A stretch of DNA of 20,959 nucleotides from Actinomycetes bacterium (GTDB lineage: Bacteria > Actinomycetota > Actinomycetes > Actinomycetales > Actinomycetaceae): positions 1 through 20,959 of the forward strand of contig JAFAAX010000035.1 in NCBI GenBank assembly GCA_023426345.1, read 5' to 3'. This document shows positions 13,267 to 20,959 of the stretch, piece after piece; position 1 is the first letter of the stretch; each line of letters opens with the position of its first letter. Both the position numbers and the translations under genes were made by a program. Below the pieces are notes generated by a model. The model was not told the origin of the DNA, searched no databases, and saw only the letters and a list, made by a program, of their open reading frames with translations.

Positions 13267-14760
13267 TCACTGGAAGGGGTGCCCGCCCGGAGCCTGGCGG
13301 CGACGCATGTCGGCCACGCCGATCGCGATCGCGACGACCAGCAGGATGACGGTGACGACCAGCGAGAGGGCCAAGGCGTGGCCGTAGACCGCAGCCGTCG
13401 GGGCGGGCGCGGACTGCACCCGGACGAAGAAGGCCGTGGACATCAGGGCCAGGCCCACCGACGCTCCCAGGCGTTGCATCGTCTGGAGCAGGCCGGACGC
13501 GGTCCCCGCCAGCCGGGTGGGGACCTCCGCCAGCGCCAGGGCCTGGTTCGGGGAGATCACGGAGCCTCCGCCGAATCCGGCGATTCCCATGAGGATCGGC
13601 ACGGCCCACTGGGCGAGCGAGGCGGGCAGCAGGACGGCCGCCGCGGCGATGGCGACGACGGCGATCAGCATGAGGACGAGGCCCTGGACGACGACGCGCC
13701 GGCCGCGCTCCACCACGCGGCGTCCGGAATGCGCAGCCGCATAGGCGGAGGCCAGCGCGTAGGGCATCTGGGCCAGGCCGGCCAACCAGGCCGCCATGCC
13801 CAGCCCCTGCTGGTAGTACATGGTGACGACGACGAAGATGCCGGTGAATCCCGCGAAGTAGAAGGCGCCCAGCGACGTGCCCATGACGAACCCAATGTTG
13901 CGCAGGAGCCCGGGGTCCAGCAGCACGGGATGTCCGGACCGGTGATGGCGGCGCTCCCAGGCGACCAGGGCGGCCAGCGCCACGACCGCGACGGCCAGCA
14001 TCCACCAGGGCGCGGCGGCCAGGCCCTGCGGGTGGGAGGAGCCCGTGACGAACGGCCACATGAACGTGAGGACGGCGGTGCCCATCATGATCAGCCCGAT
14101 GCCGTCCAGGCCCAGGCCCCGGCGCGCGGCGGGCACGTCCGCCGCGTCGGCGGGAGGGGCCAGCGGGCGGGGCAGGAACTTCGCGGCCAGCGGGACGACG
14201 ACCAGCCCGACCGGCACGTTGATGAGGAAGACGGCGCGCCAGCCGAACTCGGGGCCCAACGCGGACACCAGGATGCCGCCCAGCAGGGGCCCGATCGCCG
14301 TGGACACGCCGATCGTCATCCCGAAGTAGCCGAAGGCGCGGGCGCGCTCCGCCCCACGGAACAGCTCCTGGATGAGGGCGCTGACCTGGGGGTTCATGAG
14401 GCCGGCGAAGACGCCCTGAATGAGGCGGACGATCACCAGCATCGCCGCGGAGCCGGCCAGCCCCGCCACGCCGGACGCCACCACGAAGCCCGCGGCCCCG
14501 ATGAGGAACAGGCGGCGCCGTCCGAACACGTCACCCAGGCGGCCGGCCGGCATGAGGACCAGGCCGAACGTCAGCGAGTACCCCGCCAGGATCCACTGGA
14601 TGTCGGTGGCGGTGGTGCCCAGAGAGGACTCGATCGACGGCAGAGCGACGTTGACGATGGAGACGTAGAGCATCGTCATGAATCCGCCGGCCAGCAGCAC
14701 GGCGAAGGCGCGCCAGCGCTCGCGGTCGAGGGAGGGCGGCGTCCGGGGTGGTTGACTCAC
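13267..14760 (-). CDS. MFS drug-exporter-like permease (DHA2 / EmrB-QacA type)
   Basis: A 497-aa polytopic membrane protein with about 14 hydrophobic helices, the DHA2 count. Helix 1 carries MLYVSIVNVALPSIESSLG and the first loop has motif A (GRLGDVFGRRRLF). The helix 5 region (GYFGMTIGVSTAIGPLLGG) matches the antiporter motif C. These proteins export drugs or toxic compounds by proton antiport; the substrate here is unknown. GTG 14760 (VSQPPRTPPS) is the start because the first helix follows at about residue 19; it has only a weak GGAC upstream. Its stop codon forms part of TGACGAGGGCGG. It follows the rhomboid gene by 115 bp on the same strand. Confidence 0.9.
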   Translation of the reverse strand: MSQPPRTPPSLDRERWRAFAVLLAGGFMTMLYVSIVNVALPSIESSLGTTATDIQWILAGYSLTFGLVLMPAGRLGDVFGRRRLFLIGAAGFVVASGVAGLAGSAAMLVIVRLIQGVFAGLMNPQVSALIQELFRGAERARAFGYFGMTIGVSTAIGPLLGGILVSALGPEFGWRAVFLINVPVGLVVVPLAAKFLPRPLAPPADAADVPAARRGLGLDGIGLIMMGTAVLTFMWPFVTGSSHPQGLAAAPWWMLAVAVVALAALVAWERRHHRSGHPVLLDPGLLRNIGFVMGTSLGAFYFAGFTGIFVVVTMYYQQGLGMAAWLAGLAQMPYALASAYAAAHSGRRVVERGRRVVVQGLVLMLIAVVAIAAAAVLLPASLAQWAVPILMGIAGFGGGSVISPNQALALAEVPTRLAGTASGLLQTMQRLGASVGLALMSTAFFVRVQSAPAPTAAVYGHALALSLVVTVILLVVAIAIGVADMRRRQAPGGHPFQ

Positions 14761-14875
14761 CGGTCCAGCATGCCACCGATGAGGGGGGATGCCCCGACAG
14801 GCGGCCCGCGGGACCCGCGTCGGACACATCACCCTCGCCCGAGATCCGCCCATCCGCGACCTCGAAGTCCGCACC

Positions 14876-15487
14876 TCACCGCCGGGCCGCCACCGCGACC
14901 ACCGCGCCGCCCACGGCCCCGCCCAGGTGCATCTGCCACGACACCGACTCGCCCGCCGACAGGATCCCCCCGGCCACGGCGCCGCCGTAGAGGGCGACCA
15001 CCACCACCGCGATGACGACATCGCGGACCGCGCCCCACACCGTGCGGCCTCCCGGCACGACGGCGCGGACCACGATGAAGGCGAAGTAGCCGAACACCAG
15101 CCCCGACGCGCCGACGATGACGGTCCCGCGGGGGCTGAGCAGCCAGGCCGCGATTCCCCCGCCGAGCATCGCCCCGGCCGTCGCCTCCCAGAACTCCCGG
15201 TGGCTGCGCAGAGCGACCAGCCCGCCGAGGACGAGGAAGGGCACGGTGTTACCGAGGATGTGAGCGAGGCCCGCATGGAGGAACGGCGCGGTGAAGGCGC
15301 CCCACCACTGGTGGGCGTCCCCGGCGACCAGCCCGAGGCGCGTCCAGTCGAACCCCCGGACGGCCGCCTCGGCGAGGAACACGATCCACATGGCGGCGGC
15401 CATCCAGACGACGGGCGCCGGCCCCGCGGCCTCCCGCGCCGCGGCGGCGCGCGACGTCGGCGGAGGTATCCGACCCGAGCGGCTCAT
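14876..15487 (-). CDS. Rhomboid-family intramembrane serine protease
   Basis: A 203-aa membrane protein. The rhomboid signatures are all present: HAGLAHILGNT (H71, H76, N80), GASGLVFG with catalytic Ser128, and WQMHLGG with catalytic His187. About six hydrophobic segments fit the minimal bacterial form. It cleaves membrane-spanning substrates within the bilayer; the substrate is unknown. The ATG at 15487 is preceded 1 bp upstream by the dyad AGGACA-T-TGTCCT (15489-15501) and no clear ribosome site; GACAAT ends 6 nt before the ATG, so a leaderless start is possible. It lies 109 bp downstream of pepC. Confidence 0.9.
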   Translation of the reverse strand: MSRSGRIPPPTSRAAAAREAAGPAPVVWMAAAMWIVFLAEAAVRGFDWTRLGLVAGDAHQWWGAFTAPFLHAGLAHILGNTVPFLVLGGLVALRSHREFWEATAGAMLGGGIAAWLLSPRGTVIVGASGLVFGYFAFIVVRAVVPGGRTVWGAVRDVVIAVVVVALYGGAVAGGILSAGESVSWQMHLGGAVGGAVVAVAARR

Positions 15488-15537
15488 GAGGACATTGTCC
15501 TGCCCGGAGCCGCCGGCGGGGGCGCGAGGACGCGGGA

Positions 15538-15565
15538 CGGCCCCGGCCCGCTCGGACCGGGGCCG
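15538..15565 (-). terminator. Candidate pepC terminator
   Basis: A 9-bp stem CGGCCCCGG/CCGGGGCCG (15538-15546, 15557-15565) with a 10-nt loop, about 30 bp after the pepC stop. There is no T-run. Confidence 0.5.
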
Positions 15566-15596
15566 ACGCGGAGGCGCACCGCGGGACCGGCGGCGC

Positions 15597-16970
15597 TCAG
15601 GCGAGCGTGCCCATCGGATCCCATGCGGGCAGGACCAGCGGCGCCTCGGTGACGGCGGCGCGCAGGTCCTCGGGCAGCGCGTCGATGCGGACGACGACCT
15701 CGAAGACGTCGTCGGCGAACCAGGCGTCGTCCATCGTGAAGTAGCCCTTGTCCCCCGGCTCATCGCCCCAGGAGTTCTCGACGCGCCAGCGGCGGGGGGC
15801 GCCGTCCTCGTCGAGGTCGACGCCGGTGAACAGCATCGCGTGGTTCATCGCGGACTCCCCGGACACCACCCGCTGCTCCTTGGTCGTGGACAGGTCCACG
15901 CCGAACAGCCCGGAGTAGTCGTGCAGGTCCCCGACCAGCAGGCCCGAGTCGCGGTCCGCCTGCTGGGAGACGTCGGCGCCGAACCACACCGGGTCGCCCG
16001 CGACCAGCGCGTCGGCGGCCAGCCTCTTGATGGTCTCCATCGGCGCGTTGATGTAGCGGATCGGGCGTCCGCCGACGACGTTGCCGAGGTGCTCGACAGT
16101 GAGCGCGCGCCCCTTGGGGTGGGCCGCGCGCGGGTCGTCGACCAGGCAGACGTACTGCGTGAGGTCCAGGCCGACGTAGCGGTCGTAGAAGGCGCGCGGG
16201 GTCATCGCGCCCTCGCGGTGGAAGGCGCCCTCGTCGTCCTGCCACTCCCAGTCGAACTGCTCGGGCGGCACGCCCAGCGAGATGACGAGGACGCGCCAGA
16301 CCTGGGACAGCACGGTCTGCTTGGCGGCCTGGAGGTCCTGGGCGGAGGCTCCCCCGGCGACGGCCGCGCGCAGCTCCAGGGCCGAGCGGCGCAGCAGCGT
16401 CTGCAGCAGGGTGTTCATCCGCCGGGTGTTCGACGACGCCTCGGTCTCCGGCATCGCCTGCTTGGGCACCACGCCGTGCGCGAGGTACACCGACACCGCC
16501 ATGTCCCACTGCCCGCCGTCCCCCAGCACGTCGGCGAGCAGGAACTGGACCAGGCGCGAGTCGAGGTCCTCGGTGGACGCCGTCGCGAGGATGTCCTCCA
16601 GGAACCAGTTGGCGCGCTCGAACTTGTCCCAGAACATCGCGTAGTTCTGCGAGAACTCGAAGTCCTTGACGCCCAGCCTCTTCCGAGCGGTGGCGCGCAG
16701 GAGGTTGAGGGAGGAGAACAGCCAGCACCGCCCCGACTTCTTCTGCGAGGTCACCGCCCACGTGTCCAGGCGGTTCGACATCACCGTCGGCGTGCCCACC
16801 ACCTTCGCGCGGTCCAGCGCGGAGGCGTCGATGCCGGAGCGGGTGACGGCGTTGAGCGCGACGCGCAGGGCGGGATCGGCCTCCGGGCGGGCGAGGCCGG
16901 CGACGAAGTCATCGTCGAGGGCCCCAGCGGCAGCCGGGGCGGCAGTGGTGGGGGTGGGCGCAGCGGTCAT
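15597..16970 (-). CDS. pepC: Aminopeptidase C (C1B, bleomycin-hydrolase family)
   Basis: Cytosolic cysteine aminopeptidase that trims peptides; family members form hexamers. The 457-aa length is normal. The catalytic Cys82 lies in QKKSGRCWLFSSLN, the His in GESAMNHAMLFTGV, and the Asn in RVENSWGDEPGDKGYF. The ATG at 16970 has GGAGGAG about 11 nt upstream. The Ala/Thr/Pro-rich first ~15 residues are not conserved in the family but contain no alternative start. Together with the oligopeptide-type binding lipoprotein at 19285 it suggests use of host or dietary peptides. Confidence 0.95.
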   Translation of the reverse strand: MTAAPTPTTAAPAAAGALDDDFVAGLARPEADPALRVALNAVTRSGIDASALDRAKVVGTPTVMSNRLDTWAVTSQKKSGRCWLFSSLNLLRATARKRLGVKDFEFSQNYAMFWDKFERANWFLEDILATASTEDLDSRLVQFLLADVLGDGGQWDMAVSVYLAHGVVPKQAMPETEASSNTRRMNTLLQTLLRRSALELRAAVAGGASAQDLQAAKQTVLSQVWRVLVISLGVPPEQFDWEWQDDEGAFHREGAMTPRAFYDRYVGLDLTQYVCLVDDPRAAHPKGRALTVEHLGNVVGGRPIRYINAPMETIKRLAADALVAGDPVWFGADVSQQADRDSGLLVGDLHDYSGLFGVDLSTTKEQRVVSGESAMNHAMLFTGVDLDEDGAPRRWRVENSWGDEPGDKGYFTMDDAWFADDVFEVVVRIDALPEDLRAAVTEAPLVLPAWDPMGTLA

Positions 16971-17014
16971 GGGTGAGGATCTCCTCCGGTCGGGGTCGGG
17001 CGCAAACGCCTCCG

Positions 17015-17020
17015 ATCCTA
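17015..17020 (-). promoter_or_regulatory. Candidate -10 (TAGGAT) of pepC
   Basis: TAGGAT lies 44 nt before the pepC ATG, leaving a leader that includes the GGAGGAG ribosome site. No matching -35. Confidence 0.35.
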
Positions 17021-17171
17021 CGCCGGGGCCTCCCTCCTCAGATGGGCCAGCGCCCTCCAGGGCGGCGCCGGGCGACGGGGCTCGTCGCCCGCGTGCCCCT
17101 CGTCGGTCCCGACGGAGGGGATCCTCATCGACGAGGGCGTCCCCGGTGCCGGGTGAGGGGGATGCGCGCGC

Positions 17172-17951
17172 TCACGCGGCGACCCGACGCGCCTCCGCCA
17201 GGACGCGCCGCGCCGAGCGCGCGTCGTCGGCGGGGCGCGAGCGCTCGAGGAGGCCGAGCAGCGCCGCGAGCGCCCGGGGATCGGACTCCGGGTCCTCGGG
17301 ATGCCACTGGACGCCCAGGACCGGGGCCGAACGGTGTTCGACCGCCTCGATCGTCCCGTCGCCCGCCAGGGCCGTCACGCGCAGGCAGTCGGGCACGCGG
17401 TCGATGGCCTGGTGGTGGGCGGAGTGGACGGTGACCGGCCCCTCCCCCAGCGCCGCGGCCAGGCGCGACCCCGCCGCCACCGTGACGCCGTGGCGCGCGA
17501 AGCGATGGTCGTGGAGGAGCTGCGGATTGTGATGCGTGGATCCAGGCAGATGCTGGACGAGCGTGCCGCCCAGCGCGACGCCGATCGCCTGGACGCCGCG
17601 GCAGATGCCGAGCAGCGGGATGCGGGCCGCCACCGCGGTGCGCACCATCGCGCAGTGGGCGGCGTCGGCCCGGGCCCAGTGCGCGCTGGCGTCGGGGTAG
17701 TCGGCGTCGCCGCCGTAGAGGGAGGGGTCCAGGTCCTCCCCTCCCATGAGGACGATCGCGTCGGCCCGTCCGGCCCGCAGCATGGCCAGGCCCGGGCCGT
17801 CCAGCTGCGCGTATTCGCGCTCGACCTGCCAGTCCGCGGAGGCCGCGGCCGTCAGCGAGGCCCACATCCGGTCGACGTGCGCGTTGTAGAGGCCGTCGCC
17901 CGGCCGTTCGGGCAGGACGTTCGAGATCAGCAGCACGGGACGGCGGGACAT
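17172..17951 (-). CDS. Class-I glutamine amidotransferase-like hydrolase (peptidase C26)
   Basis: A 259-aa protein of the gamma-glutamyl-GABA hydrolase (PuuD-like) group. The nucleophile is Cys117 in LLGICRGVQAIGVALGG; the partner His and Glu are in GVQWHPEDPE; DAIVLMGGEDLDPSLYG is the conserved oxyanion-side block. Family members hydrolyse gamma-glutamyl amides in polyamine or related catabolism; the substrate here cannot be read from sequence, and no puu genes are nearby. The ATG at 17951 has GGGG 5 nt upstream and is followed by the first strand (RPVLLISNV). The frame runs open far upstream antisense to galM, which is not coding. Divergent from the epimerase gene across 180 bp. Confidence 0.88.
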   Translation of the reverse strand: MSRRPVLLISNVLPERPGDGLYNAHVDRMWASLTAAASADWQVEREYAQLDGPGLAMLRAGRADAIVLMGGEDLDPSLYGGDADYPDASAHWARADAAHCAMVRTAVAARIPLLGICRGVQAIGVALGGTLVQHLPGSTHHNPQLLHDHRFARHGVTVAAGSRLAAALGEGPVTVHSAHHQAIDRVPDCLRVTALAGDGTIEAVEHRSAPVLGVQWHPEDPESDPRALAALLGLLERSRPADDARSARRVLAEARRVAA

Positions 17952-17968
17952 GACCCCAGGATGCCATC

Positions 17969-17986
17969 GTGGGACCTCGGTCCCAC
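17969..17986. promoter_or_regulatory. Operator-like dyad in the C26/epimerase divergent region
   Basis: GTGGGACC-TC-GGTCCCAC, perfect 8-bp arms, 18-35 bp upstream of the C26 start. It is placed to overlap that promoter and might also affect the divergent gene. Confidence 0.5.
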
Positions 17987-18064
17987 CAGGGGTGTCCGCA
18001 GAGTGGTCCTTCGTGATCGCCCGTTCTGGGCGCGGACCCGCCCGGGGACGCCCTCGTGCGCCCC

Positions 18065-18070
18065 TACACT
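18065..18070 (+). promoter_or_regulatory. Candidate -10 (TACACT) of the aldose epimerase gene
   Basis: TACACT fits TANNNT and lies 61 nt before the ATG at 18132. No clear -35. Confidence 0.35.
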
Positions 18071-18131
18071 GGGAGCGGCGCCCCGGGCGGACGCCGCGAT
18101 CCGCACACGCCCACCGAGAGGACGGCCCCCC

Positions 18132-19031
18132 ATGACCCGCACGGCATCCGGCACGGAGATCCCCCTGGCCTCGGGCGGCTACCGCGCCCGGCTGGTGACG
18201 GTGGGCGCGGGCCTGGCGGGGCTCACTCTGGACGGGCACGACCTCACGATCCCCCACGCCGTCGACGAGATGCCCACGGGGTGGGTGGGCAAGTCGCTCA
18301 TCCCGTGGCCGAACCGCATCGCGGGCGGCGCCTTCACGTGGCGGGGCACGGCGTACCGGGTGCCCGTCAACGAGCCCGAGCGCCATGCGGCCCTCCACGG
18401 GCTGATGGGCTGGGTCGAGTGGACGGTCGTCCACGCGGACGGGGACTCCGCGACGCTCGGCGCGTTCGTCGCGCCGCGTGAGGGGTACCCGTGGGCCCTC
18501 GAATCGTGGGTGACCTACGCCCTGGAGGCGGACACCGGCCTCACGGTGACGCTCACCTCGAGGAACGTCGGAACGGCGACGGCACCCTACGGCGTCTCCT
18601 CCCACCCCTACCTCACGCTGGACCTGGAGCCCAACGCCGGGTGGGAGCTGACCGTGCCCGCGGCCTCCGTCCTGGACACCGACGAGGACCTCACCCCGAT
18701 CGCGCGGCGCCCCGTGGGCGCGCTCGACCTGGACTTCCGCGAGCCCCGCCTCCTCGGGGACCGCGCGATCGACCATGCCTTCACGGATCTGCCCGAGGGA
18801 CTGTGGCAGGTGTCGCTCGCCTCGCCCGCGACGGGCCGGTGGGTCCGCATCGAGTCCGACGCGCGGTGGGTCCAGGTCTACAGCGGCGACCAGCTGGGGC
18901 GCCGCGGCGTGGCCGTGGAGCCGATGAGTTGCGCGCCCAACGCGTTCAACTCGGGGGACGGAGTGGTGGCGCTGGAACCCGGGCAGAGCCATTCGCTGAC
19001 GTTCCGGATCAGCGGGGGCGCGCGGGAGTGA
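18132..19031 (+). CDS. Aldose 1-epimerase family protein
   Basis: A 299-aa cytosolic protein of the galactose mutarotase fold. KSLIPWPNRIAGG is the conserved N-terminal PxxxRI block, ALHG holds the first active-site His (His89), SSHPYL carries the catalytic His158, and the catalytic Glu is in GVAVEPMSCAPNAFNSG. Such proteins interconvert alpha and beta anomers of hexoses; some act on glucose-6-phosphate or other sugars, so the exact sugar is not assigned. The ATG at 18132 has GAGAGGAC about 12 nt upstream. It stands alone: no gal or other sugar genes are in the window. TGACGAGGACG follows 8 bp after the stop. Confidence 0.9.
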   Translation: MTRTASGTEIPLASGGYRARLVTVGAGLAGLTLDGHDLTIPHAVDEMPTGWVGKSLIPWPNRIAGGAFTWRGTAYRVPVNEPERHAALHGLMGWVEWTVVHADGDSATLGAFVAPREGYPWALESWVTYALEADTGLTVTLTSRNVGTATAPYGVSSHPYLTLDLEPNAGWELTVPAASVLDTDEDLTPIARRPVGALDLDFREPRLLGDRAIDHAFTDLPEGLWQVSLASPATGRWVRIESDARWVQVYSGDQLGRRGVAVEPMSCAPNAFNSGDGVVALEPGQSHSLTFRISGGARE

Positions 19032-19039
19032 CCGGAGCC

Positions 19040-19050
19040 TGACGAGGACG
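19040..19050 (+). other. 3' element TGACGAGGACG after the epimerase gene
   Basis: One of six copies of GACGAGGRCG found shortly after stop codons in gene orientation. It is followed by a C/G-rich stretch with only weak pairing. Rest of 19051-19208: nothing else recognised. Confidence 0.4.
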
Positions 19051-19208
19051 TCCCGGGGCCGCTGAGACGGTGTCCGGCCGCCACGGCGCGCGCACGGCGG
19101 GGACCGACGAGGCGGAGCGGAAGGGGCCGCGAGGGGGGCCGCGCCGTGCGGCCCCGGCGGCCAGCACATCGTCTCGAATGGTGACATTGCCAACGCCACA
19201 CCTCCGCG

Positions 19209-19251
19209 TTGACGGAATATGACCCGCATCCATACGGGTGCCACCCGTGTG
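19209..19251 (+). promoter_or_regulatory. Candidate promoter and operator of the binding-protein gene
   Basis: TTGACG (19209-19214) is a good -35. The -10 would fall near TACGGG (19233), inside the dyad CATACGGGT-GCC-ACCCGTGTG (19231-19251, one mismatch). A repressor bound there would block the promoter. The leader to the ATG at 19285 includes GAGGAG. Confidence 0.45.
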
Positions 19252-19284
19252 AATGCTCATCCCGTCCACCCGAGGAGCACCCGC

Positions 19285-20931
19285 ATGTCCCATCATCCGT
19301 CCCGTGCCGTCCTGGGCACACTCGCGTCGCTGTCCGCGCTGGCCCTGCTGGCCGGCTGCTCCTCCGGCGGGGGGTCCGCCGACCAGTCCAGTGCCTCCTC
19401 CGGCGGTTCCGCCGGCGGCAGCGGAGGCGACATCGTCATCGGCACCACCGACAAGGTGACCAGCCTGGACCCGGCCGGGTCCTACGACAACGGCTCCTTC
19501 GCCGTCCAGGTCAACGTCTTCCCGTTCCTGCTCGACGCCCCCCAGGGCTCCTCCGACGTCGAGCCCGACATCGCCGAGTCCGCGTCGTTCACATCGGGCA
19601 CCGACTACACCGTGGTCCTCAAGAAGGGCCTCAAGTGGGCCAACGGCCACGACCTCACGTCCTCCGACGTCAAGTTCACGTTCGACCGGCAGCTGGCGAT
19701 CAACGACCCGAACGGGCCGGCCTCGCTGTTGTCCAACCTCGACTCCGTGGAGGCCCCCGACGACCAGACGGTCGTCTTCCACCTCAAGAGCGCCAACGAC
19801 CAGACCTTCCCGCAGGTGCTGAGCTCGCCCGCCGGCCCGATCGTCGACGAGGAGGTGTTCGATCCGGACGCCCTGACGCCCTCCCAGACCATCGTCGACG
19901 GCAACGCCTTCGGCGGCCAGTACGTGATCTCCGCCTACCAGGAGAACCAGACGGTCCTCTACGAGCCCAACCCGAACTACGGCGGACACCGCGACCCGGC
20001 GGCCAACGACTCGGTGACGGTCTCCTACTTCGCGGACTCCTCGAACCTCAAGCTGGCCGTCCAGCAGGGCGATGTCGACGTCGCCTACCGGTCGCTGTCG
20101 GCCACGGACATCGACGATCTTTCCACGGACAGCAACGTCACCGTGCACAAGGGCCCCGGCGGTGAGGCGCGCTTCATCACCTTCAACTTCGACACCCAGC
20201 CCTACGGGACGTCCACGCCCGACGCGGATCCGGCCAAGGCCCTGGCCGTGCGCCAGGCGGCCGCCGATCTCATCGACCGCCAGACGATCGCCGATCAGGT
20301 CTACAAGGGCACCTACACCCCGCTTTACTCCTACGTTCCGGAGGGCCTGACGGGCGCCACCGAGTCCCTCAAGGGCCTCTACGGCGACGGCAACGGCGGA
20401 CCCGACGCGGACAAGGCGAAGGCCACCCTGGAGGCGGCCGGCGTCACCGTCCCCGTCGCGCTCGACCTGCAGTACACGCCCGAGCACTACGGGCCCTCCT
20501 CCGGCGACGAGTACGCGCTGATCAAGCAGCAGCTCGAGAGCTCCGGCCTGTTCACCGTCAACCTCCAGTCCACGGAGTGGGTGCAGTACTCCAAGGACCG
20601 CACCGCCGACGTCTACCCCGCCTACCAGCTCGGCTGGTTCCCGGACTACTCCGACGCGGACAACTACCTCACGCCGTTCTTCCTCGAGGGCGGCTTCCTG
20701 GCCAACCACTACGACAACCCCGAGGTGGACCAGCTCATCAAGGACCAGCAGGTCGAGGGCGACGCCGACAAGCGCACGGCGCTGATCGAGCAGATCCAGG
20801 ACAAGGTGGCGGCCGACCTGTCGACCCTGCCGCTCCTCCAGGGCGCCCAGGTCGCGGTGACGCGCGCGGACGTCCAGGGCGTCAACCTGGATGCCTCGTT
20901 CAAGTTCTTCTACGCCCCCCTCACCAAGTGA
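19285..20931 (+). CDS. ABC transporter substrate-binding lipoprotein (SBP_bac_5, peptide/nickel type)
   Basis: A 548-aa extracytoplasmic lipoprotein. A signal peptide with lipobox LALLAGC places the lipidated Cys at 25, followed by a Ser/Gly-rich linker. The mature part has family-5 features: KVTSLDPAGSYDNGS, then LKKGLKWANGHDLTSSDVKF, then an AVRQAAADLIDRQTIADQVY block. These proteins bind oligopeptides, nickel or other ligands and deliver them to an ABC permease. The permease and ATPase genes are not in the window but probably follow after 20931. The start is ATG 19285 with GAGGAG about 8 nt upstream; the frame is open from 19219 but the extra residues would precede the signal peptide. Confidence 0.94.
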   Translation: MSHHPSRAVLGTLASLSALALLAGCSSGGGSADQSSASSGGSAGGSGGDIVIGTTDKVTSLDPAGSYDNGSFAVQVNVFPFLLDAPQGSSDVEPDIAESASFTSGTDYTVVLKKGLKWANGHDLTSSDVKFTFDRQLAINDPNGPASLLSNLDSVEAPDDQTVVFHLKSANDQTFPQVLSSPAGPIVDEEVFDPDALTPSQTIVDGNAFGGQYVISAYQENQTVLYEPNPNYGGHRDPAANDSVTVSYFADSSNLKLAVQQGDVDVAYRSLSATDIDDLSTDSNVTVHKGPGGEARFITFNFDTQPYGTSTPDADPAKALAVRQAAADLIDRQTIADQVYKGTYTPLYSYVPEGLTGATESLKGLYGDGNGGPDADKAKATLEAAGVTVPVALDLQYTPEHYGPSSGDEYALIKQQLESSGLFTVNLQSTEWVQYSKDRTADVYPAYQLGWFPDYSDADNYLTPFFLEGGFLANHYDNPEVDQLIKDQQVEGDADKRTALIEQIQDKVAADLSTLPLLQGAQVAVTRADVQGVNLDASFKFFYAPLTK

Positions 20932-20959
20932 CGCGACGGGAGGCGGGGCCGTCCACCGC

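Noticed and set aside
12986..14059. 357-aa minus-strand frame ending in the RHH antitoxin
   Set aside because: Everything before the ATG at 13183 is an off-frame reading of the MFS gene and its 3' end; only the last 65 codons are a recognisable protein.
17125..17967. 280-aa minus-strand frame overlapping the C26 gene
   Set aside because: Off-frame reading of the C26 hydrolase; Arg/Pro/Gly-rich with no motif.

Overview
The window is very GC-rich DNA with strong GC bias at third codon positions. Its gene content (actinobacterial-type Hom/ThrC/ThrB, PFL with an N-terminally extended activase, PoxB, aminopeptidase C, a deformylase with the GVGLAGPQVG motif) points to a facultatively anaerobic actinobacterium. 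It looks most like the Actinomycetaceae (Actinomyces/Schaalia-like). This assignment is inferred from reading proteins, not from a database match.

Layout. (1) 1-3186, minus strand: a tight threonine operon hom-thrC-thrB, with thrB cut by the window edge. (2) 3187-3773: a 587-bp gene-free stretch packed with short repeats: a G-quadruplex-type tract, three 22-bp tandem units, a perfect 19-bp inverted repeat and three degenerate 23-bp direct repeats. (3) 3774-4826, minus: a membrane protein with a C-terminal DUF218/YdcF domain. (4) 5102-8487, plus: a pyruvate formate-lyase operon in which the enzyme is split. The 698-aa PflB core carries Cys418-Cys419 but ends before the glycyl-radical domain. 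That domain is a separate 83-aa protein, followed by the PflA activase. (5) 8597-9887: an accessory patch with a HicA-like/HTH candidate toxin-antitoxin pair (minus) and a small secreted or anchored Cys-rich protein (plus). (6) 9933-12545: def (minus) and poxB (plus), divergent. (7) 12664-13183, minus: a ribbon-helix-helix/MazF toxin-antitoxin module. (8) 13267-17951, minus: a DHA2-type MFS exporter, a rhomboid protease, aminopeptidase C and a class-I glutamine amidotransferase-like (C26) hydrolase. (9) 18132-20931, plus: an aldose-1-epimerase-like protein and a peptide-type ABC substrate-binding lipoprotein.

How the genes fit together. Pyruvate can go anaerobically to acetyl-CoA plus formate (PFL) or oxidatively to acetate plus CO2 (PoxB). 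Peptides captured by the lipoprotein could be trimmed by aminopeptidase C. The threonine operon is biosynthetic housekeeping.

Most notable observations: the naturally split PFL, whose two parts lie in one reading frame separated by a single TGA; a five-codon leader ORF overlapping the pflB start; a repeat family with core CGANNNCGGT at two loci; a shared 11-bp operator word upstream of both toxin-antitoxin-like modules; a recurring GACGAGGRCG element just after stop codons; and several genes that appear to be leaderless.
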